DNA of 48,625 bases from Pseudomonas asturiensis (GTDB taxonomy: Bacteria > Pseudomonadota > Gammaproteobacteria > Pseudomonadales > Pseudomonadaceae), in the NCBI RefSeq assembly GCF_900143095.1, contig NZ_FRDA01000015.1, positions 1 through 48,625 of the forward strand, read 5' to 3'. Below, one piece after another: positions 42,393 to 48,625 of the stretch. Each line of letters starts with the position of its first letter. Position 1 is the first letter of the stretch. The notes beneath the pieces were generated by a model. It was not told the DNA's origin, ran no database searches, and worked only from the letters and a program-made list of their open reading frames with translations. A program made the translations under genes and the position numbers.

Positions 42393-44540
42393 ATGGCTGA
42401 CAAGAAAACACCGGTTACTGGAACGCCCAAAAGCGAACTGGCCGGCACCGACACCCTGGATCGTGGCAACACCAATGCCAAGCTGGACAGCCTTGAGCAG
42501 TTCCGTTCCGACGCAACCCAACAGGCACTGCGCACTAATCAGGGTGTGAAGATTGCCGACAACCAGAACACCCTCAAAGTCGGCAGCCGTGGCCCATCGC
42601 TGCTTGAAGATTTCATCATGCGTGAAAAGATCACGCACTTTGACCATGAGCGCATTCCCGAGCGTATCGTCCACGCCCGCGGTACAGCGGCGCATGGTTA
42701 TTTCCAGACGTACGAAGACCAGAGCGCGCTGAGCAAGGCAGGTTTTCTGCGTGATCCGGGCCAGAAAACCCCGGTGTTCGTGCGTTTCTCGACGGTGCAG
42801 GGGCCGCGCGGTTCCGGTGATACCGTGCGTGACGTGCGCGGTTTTGCGGTCAAGTTCTACACCAACGAAGGCAACTTCGACCTGGTCGGCAACAACATGC
42901 CGATCTTCTTCATTCAGGACGCCATCAAGTTCCCGGACTTCGTGCATGCCGTGAAACCTGAACCGCACAATGAAATCCCTACCGGTGGCTCGGCGCATGA
43001 CACCTTCTGGGACTTCGTCTCGTTGGTGCCGGAATCCGCGCACATGGTGCTGTGGACCATGTCCGACCGTGCCATTCCGAAAAGCCTGCGCACCATGCAG
43101 GGCTTCGGTATTCACACCTTCCGCATGATCAATACCGAAGGCAAATCCAGCTTCGTGAAGTTCCACTGGAAGCCCAAGTTCGGCGTCTGCTCGCTGGTCT
43201 GGGATGAAGCCCAGAAGCTGGCCGGCAAGGACACTGACTTCCACCGCCGCGACCTGTGGGAGTCCATCGAGATGGGCGACTACCCGGAATGGGAACTGGG
43301 CGTGCAAATCGTGTCCGAAGAAGACGAGCATAAGTTCGACTTCGACCTGCTGGACCCGACCAAGATCATTCCCGAGGAGCTGGTGCCAGTAACGCCGCTG
43401 GGCAAGATGGTGCTCAACCGCAACCCGGATAACTATTTTGCCGAGACCGAGCAGGTCGCGTTCTGCCCGGGCCACGTGGTGCCAGGCATCGACTTCTCCA
43501 ACGATCCGCTGCTGCAAGGCCGTCTGTTCTCCTACACCGACACGCAGATCAGCCGTCTGGGTGGACCGAACTTCCACGAGATCCCGATCAACCGCCCGGT
43601 TTCGCCCAACCATAACGGCCAGCGTGATGCGCAGCATCGCACCACCATCAATAAGGGCCGCGCCTCCTACGAGCCGAACTCCATTGACGGCGGCTGGCCG
43701 AAAGAAACGCCTGCTGCCGCTGTGGATGGCGGTTTCGAGACGTATCCGGAGCGCGTCGAGGCGCACAAGGTGCGTGAGCGCAGCGAGTCGTTCGGTGATC
43801 ACTTCTCCCAGGCCACGCTGTTCTTCAACAGCATGAGCCACCACGAGAAAGAGCACATCATCGCGGCTTACAGCTTCGAGCTGGGCAAGGTCGAGCGCGA
43901 GTACATCCGTGCCCGTCAGGTAAACGAGATTCTGGCCAACATCGATCTTGAGCTGGCCAGCCGAGTGGCGGCGAACCTGGGTCTGCACGCGCCGACCCAA
44001 GGCACTGTTGCTGCGCGCAAGACGTCGTTGAAAGAGTCGCCAGCACTGAGCCAGGACAATTTGCTGTCGGGCGATATCGTTTCGCGCAAGGTTGCAATCC
44101 TGGTGGCCAATGGCGTGGACGGCAAGGCTGTGGAGTCCATGAAAGCTGCACTGGAGAAAAAAGGCGCACACGCCAAGGTGCTTGGTCCGACCTCTGCACC
44201 GGTCAAAACGGCCGATGGCAAAGACCTGCCGGTCGACGCCTCAGCCGAAGGCCTGCCATCTGTGGCGTTCGACGCCGTGTTTGTGCCGGGCGGGGCTAAA
44301 TCGGTGGAAGCGTTGAGCACCGACGGTGTAGCGCTGCACTTCATCCTGGAAGCTTACAAGCACCTCAAGGCCATCTCGCTGTCGGCGGAGGCCAAAGAGC
44401 TGCTCAAGCTGTTGCGCCTGGAAGAAGATGCGGGTCTGCTGTGTGTGTCGGATAGTGCTTCGTTCGAAGCGTTCTTTGACGCTATGGCACAGCACCGTGT
44501 CTGGGCGCGTGAACCAAAAGCCAAGGCTGTTCCGGCTTGA
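42393..44540 (+). CDS. katE: Large-subunit monofunctional catalase (HPII/KatE type)
   Basis: 715 residues, disproportionates hydrogen peroxide. Catalytic His94 (IVHARGTAAHG) and Asn167 (FDLVGNNMPIFF) are spaced as in HPII, and the heme Tyr lies in RLFSYTDTQISRLG. The extra C-terminal domain (about 565-715, starting SRKVAILVANGVDG) is the class I amidotransferase/DJ-1-like fold found only in large catalases; it lacks an obvious catalytic Cys triad, as is usual. GAGG lies nine bases before the ATG. It sits between metN and the PA5502-like gene. Confidence 0.95.
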   Translation: MADKKTPVTGTPKSELAGTDTLDRGNTNAKLDSLEQFRSDATQQALRTNQGVKIADNQNTLKVGSRGPSLLEDFIMREKITHFDHERIPERIVHARGTAAHGYFQTYEDQSALSKAGFLRDPGQKTPVFVRFSTVQGPRGSGDTVRDVRGFAVKFYTNEGNFDLVGNNMPIFFIQDAIKFPDFVHAVKPEPHNEIPTGGSAHDTFWDFVSLVPESAHMVLWTMSDRAIPKSLRTMQGFGIHTFRMINTEGKSSFVKFHWKPKFGVCSLVWDEAQKLAGKDTDFHRRDLWESIEMGDYPEWELGVQIVSEEDEHKFDFDLLDPTKIIPEELVPVTPLGKMVLNRNPDNYFAETEQVAFCPGHVVPGIDFSNDPLLQGRLFSYTDTQISRLGGPNFHEIPINRPVSPNHNGQRDAQHRTTINKGRASYEPNSIDGGWPKETPAAAVDGGFETYPERVEAHKVRERSESFGDHFSQATLFFNSMSHHEKEHIIAAYSFELGKVEREYIRARQVNEILANIDLELASRVAANLGLHAPTQGTVAARKTSLKESPALSQDNLLSGDIVSRKVAILVANGVDGKAVESMKAALEKKGAHAKVLGPTSAPVKTADGKDLPVDASAEGLPSVAFDAVFVPGGAKSVEALSTDGVALHFILEAYKHLKAISLSAEAKELLKLLRLEEDAGLLCVSDSASFEAFFDAMAQHRVWAREPKAKAVPA

Positions 44541-44555
44541 GGATCTAGCCCGCTG

Positions 44556-44584
44556 AAAAAACCCGCGCACAGCGCGGGTTTTTT
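44556..44584. terminator. Bidirectional terminator between katE and the PA5502-like gene
   Basis: AAAAAACCCGCGC and GCGCGGGTTTTTT pair perfectly around ACA, 16 bases after the katE stop. T runs on both strands suit the two convergent genes. Confidence 0.93.
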
Positions 44585-44629
44585 CATGACCCTACGTGGA
44601 GCATTCCGCGTAGGGCCTCAAGGGCGTGA

Positions 44630-45346
44630 TCAGGACCTGGCGGGTGTCAGCACAATGTAGGCCTGTTCCTTGCGATTGATCTGGCGGCTCATGTCCAGTT
44701 CGAAATCCGGATTGATCTTCACCACGCGCTTGGCCAACAGCGTTGCCAGCCACGGATAATCATCTGTGCGCGGGACGACCAGCAGCACCTGACAATTGAA
44801 CGCTACGGTATCTGCCGCGATGTCATCCAGTTGCCGACGCAACTGTGGCATGTCGCCGATCTTCAGGTCGATGGTGGTGCTCAGTGCCGACGGATCAATC
44901 AATTTCGCTACGCGACGCGCTTCGGCTTCGCGCAGTTCAGCCTCTGCTTTTTCCAGCTCGGCCTTGCGTGCATGCGCGATGGCGCCATTCACGCCGCTGG
45001 TAAGCGCTGGCGCTTTTGGCATCAAGGCACGGGCGCGGCTCAAGGCATTGGCCGCGGCATTCATGTCACCCTTTTGCAGACCGATCTGGCTGCGGCTCAG
45101 ATAGGCCTCGGCCAACCGACGCTGAAAGGCTTCCAGACGAATGTCGGTAGGCGCCGATGCCTGCAACGCAGCGAGCTGGTCTTCGGCGGTCGCCAGCTCA
45201 TTGCTGGTGATGCTTTGATCAAGCTGCGCGAAGCCGCTCAGCGGTGCCTCGGCCACAGGCGTATCGACTGTTGGCGCACTCTGACAGGCACCCAACAGGA
45301 TGGAAAAGGCGATCAGCAGCAGATGGCGTGGGGCGAACGGCTTCAT
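44630..45346 (-). CDS. PA5502-family lipoprotein
   Basis: 238 residues. The lipobox is LLGAC (Cys about residue 20). Residues about 40-160 are helical with Ala-rich TPR-like repeats (AAANALSRARALMPKAPAL) and a coiled segment ARKAELEKAEAELREAEARR. The C-terminal 80 residues (KIGDMPQLRRQLDDIAAD, then VLLVVPRTDDYPWLATLLAKRV) are likely a compact domain. Function unknown. It follows znuB on the same strand 38 bases later, so it may belong to the zinc operon. Confidence 0.85.
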   Translation of the reverse strand: MKPFAPRHLLLIAFSILLGACQSAPTVDTPVAEAPLSGFAQLDQSITSNELATAEDQLAALQASAPTDIRLEAFQRRLAEAYLSRSQIGLQKGDMNAAANALSRARALMPKAPALTSGVNGAIAHARKAELEKAEAELREAEARRVAKLIDPSALSTTIDLKIGDMPQLRRQLDDIAADTVAFNCQVLLVVPRTDDYPWLATLLAKRVVKINPDFELDMSRQINRKEQAYIVLTPARS

Positions 45347-45384
45347 TCCTGCGATTCTCTAGTTTGCGCAAAAAACGAGCAAGT

Positions 45385-46173
45385 CTACACCGCTCGCTTG
45401 GGGAGAACAAAGCTGAGCAAGAACAACGCCGCAGCGGATACCACTATAGACGGTCCGGCCGGGGTGTCCTTGAACCACGATAACGATAGCCCAATACACA
45501 CCGCCGTCACGCCCAGCAGGCTCGCGCCCAGTGCCATCTGCTCAGGAGAGCGTGCGTGACGTTGTGCCGCAGCCGCCGGGATGATCAGCAGCGAGGTAAT
45601 CAACAGCACACCGACGATTTTCATCGCCACGGCGATCACCACCGCAATCAACAGCATCAGCGCCATGCGCAGCGCAGCGACCGGCAAGCCTTCGACCTTT
45701 GCCAGTTCTTCATGCACGGTCACCGCCAGCAACGGTCGCCACAGCGTCACGATCATCACCAGCACCAGGGCGCTGCCGCCCAGAATCCAGGCCAGATCGG
45801 TCGGACTGATCGCCAGCAGGTCGCCGAACAGATACGCCATCAGGTCGATACGCACTTCATGCATGAAGCTGAGCACCACCAGGCCAAGCGACAAGGTACT
45901 GGGCGCAAGAATCCCCAACAGGGTGTCCGACGCCAGTGGCTGGCGCTGTTGCAGTGTAACCAGCACCACCGCCAACAGCAGGCAGCCACAGGTCACGGCA
46001 ATGGTCGGGCTGACATCCAGCAGAAAGCCCAGCGCAACGCCCAGCAAGGCGGCGTGAGAAAGGGTGTCGCCAAAATACGCCATGCGCCGCCAGACCACGA
46101 ACGACCCCAGGGGGCCAGCGACCACGGCCAGGGCAACGCCTGCGAGCAAGGCATACAGTAGAAAATCAGCCAT
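45385..46173 (-). CDS. znuB: Zinc ABC transporter permease
   Basis: 262 residues from ATG 46173 (MADFLLYALLAG), seven to eight membrane helices. Family segments: GPLGSFVVWRRMAYFGDTLSHAALLG, HEELAKVEGLPV (ATPase contact) and SLLIIPAAAAQ. Overlaps the znuC stop by eight bases. Works with ZnuA and ZnuC to import zinc. Confidence 0.96.
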   Translation of the reverse strand: MADFLLYALLAGVALAVVAGPLGSFVVWRRMAYFGDTLSHAALLGVALGFLLDVSPTIAVTCGCLLLAVVLVTLQQRQPLASDTLLGILAPSTLSLGLVVLSFMHEVRIDLMAYLFGDLLAISPTDLAWILGGSALVLVMIVTLWRPLLAVTVHEELAKVEGLPVAALRMALMLLIAVVIAVAMKIVGVLLITSLLIIPAAAAQRHARSPEQMALGASLLGVTAVCIGLSLSWFKDTPAGPSIVVSAAALFLLSFVLPKRAV

Positions 46174-46963
46174 GCTTGCAGCCGTCTCCATGAACATGAG
46201 TGTGGGAATGCGCGGCCGGGGTGGAGGCATCACTCACGACTTCGCCATGCAGATCATGGGCGTGGTCGTGATGGTGGTGATAGATCGCCAGACTCTGCGC
46301 GTTCTTGCCGAAGAGTTCGACGAACGCCGGGTCGTGGCTGACCTGCTCGGGGTGCCCGGAACAGCAGACATGGCGATTCAGGCACACGACCTGATCGGTC
46401 GTACTCATCACCAGATGCAGGTCGTGAGACACCATCAGTACGCCGCATCGATGACGGTCGCGCAAACGGGTGATCAGGCTGTACAGCTCGGCCTGGCCCG
46501 CCACATCGACGCCCTGCACCGGCTCGTCGAGCACCAGCAGTTCAGGCTCGCGCAGTAACGCGCGCGCCAGCAGAACACGCTGCATCTCGCCACCGGAAAT
46601 GCCCTGAAGCGGACTGTCGATAACCTTTTCGGCGCCGACCTCTTCCAGTGCGGCCAACGCTGCTGTGCGGTCCACGCCGGGAACCAGGCGCAGAAAGCGC
46701 AGCACCGACAACGGCAGGGTCTGGTCGATATGCAGCTTCTGCGGCATGTAACCGATACGCAGTTTAGGCTTGCGCCACACGCTGCCGGAGTCAGGCTTGA
46801 GCAAGCCGAGTACGGCACGCACCAGCGTGGTCTTGCCCGCGCCGTTGGGGCCGATCAGGGTCACGATCTCGCCGGGTTTGACGCTCAGCTGGATGTTGTC
46901 CAGCACGTTTTGCCCGGACAACGTGACGGCAACCTGTTCCAGACGAATCAGCGCATCACTCAT
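46166..46963 (-). CDS. znuC: Zinc ABC transporter ATP-binding protein
   Basis: 265 residues from ATG 46963. Walker A GPNGAGKTT, signature ISGGEMQRVLLARAL, Walker B LLVLDEPVQGVD, switch His in MVSHDLHLV. The C-terminus is rich in His and Asp (HHHHDHAHDLHG, then AHSHTHVHGDGCKHG) and may bind zinc. Start and zur stop share one base (TGATG). Confidence 0.96.
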   Translation of the reverse strand: MSDALIRLEQVAVTLSGQNVLDNIQLSVKPGEIVTLIGPNGAGKTTLVRAVLGLLKPDSGSVWRKPKLRIGYMPQKLHIDQTLPLSVLRFLRLVPGVDRTAALAALEEVGAEKVIDSPLQGISGGEMQRVLLARALLREPELLVLDEPVQGVDVAGQAELYSLITRLRDRHRCGVLMVSHDLHLVMSTTDQVVCLNRHVCCSGHPEQVSHDPAFVELFGKNAQSLAIYHHHHDHAHDLHGEVVSDASTPAAHSHTHVHGDGCKHG

Positions 46964-47445
46964 CAGGCGGCCTTGCAGCCAGCGCAGATTCCGACGATTT
47001 CGACCGTCTGGCCTTCGACGTCGAAGCCGACTTCGACGGCCGCATTGACGACGGCATTGCTGATGGCCGGGTGCTGCAGCTCGATGGCGGCGTGGCATTC
47101 GCGGCAGATCAGGAACTGGCCCTGATGCGCGTGGGTCGGGTGGTTGCAGCCGGTGAAAGCGTTGAGCGAGGCAATACGATGAACCAGGCCGTTTTCCAGC
47201 AGGAAATCCAGGGCGCGGTAAACCGTCGGCGGTGCAGCGCGACGACCATCTTCTTCGCTCAGGACCGCGAGGATGTCATAGGCACCCAGCGGCTTGTGAC
47301 TTTGCCAGACCAGCTCCAGCACGCGGCGACGCAACGCCGTCAGGCGCAGGCCTTGTCGGGTGCACAATGCATCGGCTTCGGCGAGGGCCGAATGCACGCA
47401 GTGGGAGTGATCATGGGGGCGACTAGCCAGGGGAGTATTGGGCAT
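46963..47445 (-). CDS. zur: Fur-family zinc uptake regulator
   Basis: 160 residues, known as Np20 in P. aeruginosa. The N-terminal winged helix (about 25-90) has LTALRRRVLELVWQSHKPLGAYD and PPTVYRALDFLLENGLVHRI. Zinc sites: CRECH and CAGC form the structural CxxC pairs, and HSHCVHS at the N-terminus and HPTHAHQ add ligands. With zinc bound it represses znuA and probably this operon. First gene of zur-znuC-znuB. Confidence 0.95.
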   Translation of the reverse strand: MPNTPLASRPHDHSHCVHSALAEADALCTRQGLRLTALRRRVLELVWQSHKPLGAYDILAVLSEEDGRRAAPPTVYRALDFLLENGLVHRIASLNAFTGCNHPTHAHQGQFLICRECHAAIELQHPAISNAVVNAAVEVGFDVEGQTVEIVGICAGCKAA

Positions 47446-47471
47446 GAGCAGCGACGATATTTGCCAGAGAC

Positions 47472-47484
47472 GTTATTATGTTAC
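47472..47484. promoter_or_regulatory. Possible Zur operator between zur and znuA
   Basis: GTTATTATGTTAC lies in the 67-base divergent gap, where Zur sites (GTTATA-N-TATAAC-like) are expected. The palindrome is imperfect, so the exact site is uncertain; the placement is the main argument. Confidence 0.4.
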
Positions 47485-47512
47485 CTGTTCCCGCCCGATA
47501 TGAGTGTTTTAC

Positions 47513-48454
47513 GTGCGCCGTCTTCTTAACCTTTTTGTCGTTTTGTGGGCCAGTCTGCTGGTCGTTCCTTTCGCTCAGGCCGAAGTCAAAGTCCTCACCA
47601 GCATCAAGCCGCTGCAACTGATTGCCGCGGCTGTGCAGGATGGCGTCGGTTCGCCCGAGGTGCTGTTGCCGCCCGGCGCGTCGCCCCATAACTATGCGCT
47701 GCGGCCATCCGACGTACGGCGTGTGAGGGACGTTCAGTTGCTCTACTGGATCGGTCCGGACATGGAAACCTTCCTGCCGCGTGTCCTTCAAGGCCGCAGT
47801 CTGCCATCGGTGGCTGTGCAGACCTTGCCGGGCATGCATTTGCGCCATTTCGGCGAGGACAACGCGTCTCACGATGATCACGATCATGACGACGATCAGG
47901 GCGCTGATGAGCACGACCACGATCACATGCCCGGCAGCCTGGATTCCCACCTGTGGCTCTCGACGGTCAACGCCCGGGTGATCGCCGCGAAGATGGCGGC
48001 CGATTTCGGCGCAGCCGATCCTGCCAACGCGGCGCGCTATACCCGCAACGCCGAGGCCTTCGCCAAGCGTCTGGATGCGCTGGACAGTCGCCTCAAGACT
48101 CAACTGGGCGCGGTGTCCGGCAAGCCGTTTTTCGTGTTCCATGAAGCGTTCGATTATTTCGAAGAGGCTTACGGCCTCAAGCACGCTGGCGTGTTCGCCA
48201 TCGCGGCTGAAATCCAGCCCGGCGCACAGCATGTGGCGGCGATGCGTGAGCGCTTGAAAGAAGCCGGCAAGACCTGCGTGTTCAGCGAACCCCCGCTGCG
48301 GCCGCGCCTGGCGGAAACCCTGAGCGCCGGACTGCCGGTCAAACTGGCTGAGCTGGACGCATTGGGCGGTTACACGGCCGCGACCGCACAGGGTTACGAG
48401 CAGGTGTTGCAGAAGCTGGCGGATGATCTGAGCGGATGCCTGTCGGGGATTTGA
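47513..48454 (+). CDS. znuA: Zinc ABC transporter substrate-binding protein
   Basis: 313 residues from GTG 47513, chosen because GAGTG lies six bases upstream; a GTG at 47504 would add three residues. Signal peptide LNLFVVLWASLLVVPFAQA. Zinc ligands typical of cluster A-I proteins: the His of ASPHNYALRPSD, the His of DSHLWLSTVN and the His of FVFHEAFDYF. A His/Asp-rich loop (HDDHDHDDDQGADEHDHDH, about residues 119-137) is the usual ZnuA zinc-gathering insertion. Divergent from zur. Confidence 0.95.
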   Translation: MRRLLNLFVVLWASLLVVPFAQAEVKVLTSIKPLQLIAAAVQDGVGSPEVLLPPGASPHNYALRPSDVRRVRDVQLLYWIGPDMETFLPRVLQGRSLPSVAVQTLPGMHLRHFGEDNASHDDHDHDDDQGADEHDHDHMPGSLDSHLWLSTVNARVIAAKMAADFGAADPANAARYTRNAEAFAKRLDALDSRLKTQLGAVSGKPFFVFHEAFDYFEEAYGLKHAGVFAIAAEIQPGAQHVAAMRERLKEAGKTCVFSEPPLRPRLAETLSAGLPVKLAELDALGGYTAATAQGYEQVLQKLADDLSGCLSGI

Positions 48455-48571
48455 ACAGCGACTGATCGTGCCTACGCTCCGCGCTCATCGTTCTACACAA
48501 GCCTGGAAGACGCAAAACGGGGCCAGAGCGAAAGGGGCTGACTGGAGAGTATCTGACTGAACGCAGTCCCC

Positions 48572-48625
48572 GTGGGAGGCGGCTTGCCGGCGATGGCGTC
48601 CGTTCAGTCACCCATATGTCGCTTC
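48572..48625. repeat. REPIN, type A, left arm and spacer (cut by window end)
   Basis: GTGGGAGGCGGCTTGCCGGC then GATGGCGTCCGTTCAGTCAC; the facing right arm would lie beyond the window. The 117 bases between the znuA stop and this element hold no gene. Confidence 0.85.

Noticed and set aside
42345..44171. A 608-codon open frame opposite katE
   Set aside because: Antisense shadow of a catalase gene with complete catalytic residues; no ribosome binding site or recognisable domain.

Overview
The window is chromosomal DNA from a fluorescent Pseudomonas, most likely the P. syringae group. Gene content and order match what I remember of the origin-proximal Pseudomonas core (in P. aeruginosa terms roughly PA0025 to PA0114, then the PA5498-PA5505 zinc/methionine block). 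G+C is high throughout, apart from one AT-richer patch, and inverted REP pairs (REPINs) fill many gaps. Synteny statements come from memory, not from a search. I saw no rRNA, tRNA or CRISPR array.

Layout. 1-516: the start of an IS110-type transposase cut by the window edge, then a REPIN. 517-6864: aroE, a SulP anion transporter, and a choline-O-sulfate set (choX, betC and a divergent LysR regulator). 6865-8900: an AT-richer patch of small orphan genes, including two paralogues (one frameshifted) and an Imm33-like immunity gene. 8970-15306: a DOPA-dioxygenase-like gene, an alpha/beta hydrolase, a CigR/RcnB-like gene, trpBA with divergent trpI, a DUF883 gene, dodecin and a DUF1161 gene. 15440-22992: an LLM flavin oxidoreductase, osmC, a second DUF1161 gene, two lipoproteins (one an M-type metallopeptidase), a HAD phosphatase, a gamma-carbonic anhydrase, prlC and a yheV-like gene. 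23048-29752: two tandem small paralogues, a secreted PI-PLC-like protein, a radical SAM gene behind a LexA box, a beta-carbonic anhydrase paired with a SulP transporter, and a conserved orphan gene.

30107-39188 is a complete aa3/caa3 cytochrome c oxidase locus. It encodes the structural subunits (coxB with a C-terminal cytochrome c domain, coxA, coxC), copper insertion (ctaG, sco and a second membrane-anchored CxxxC protein), heme A synthesis (ctaB, ctaA) and assembly (SURF1). 39575-42082 is metNIQ on the minus strand, followed by katE and a PA5502-type lipoprotein. The znuBC-zur operon and divergent znuA end the window.

The most unusual structure is at 31229-31915 between coxB and coxA. A 237-bp unit is tandemly repeated. 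Each full copy carries a REPIN, a copy of the coxA leader with its ribosome binding site, and a 54-bp piece of coxA coding sequence. Because 237 is a multiple of three, an open frame overlapping the coxB stop runs through the whole array. Other leads are a conserved one-sided extension next to several REPINs, a frameshifted immunity-like paralogue at a T7 run, and the LexA-controlled radical SAM gene.
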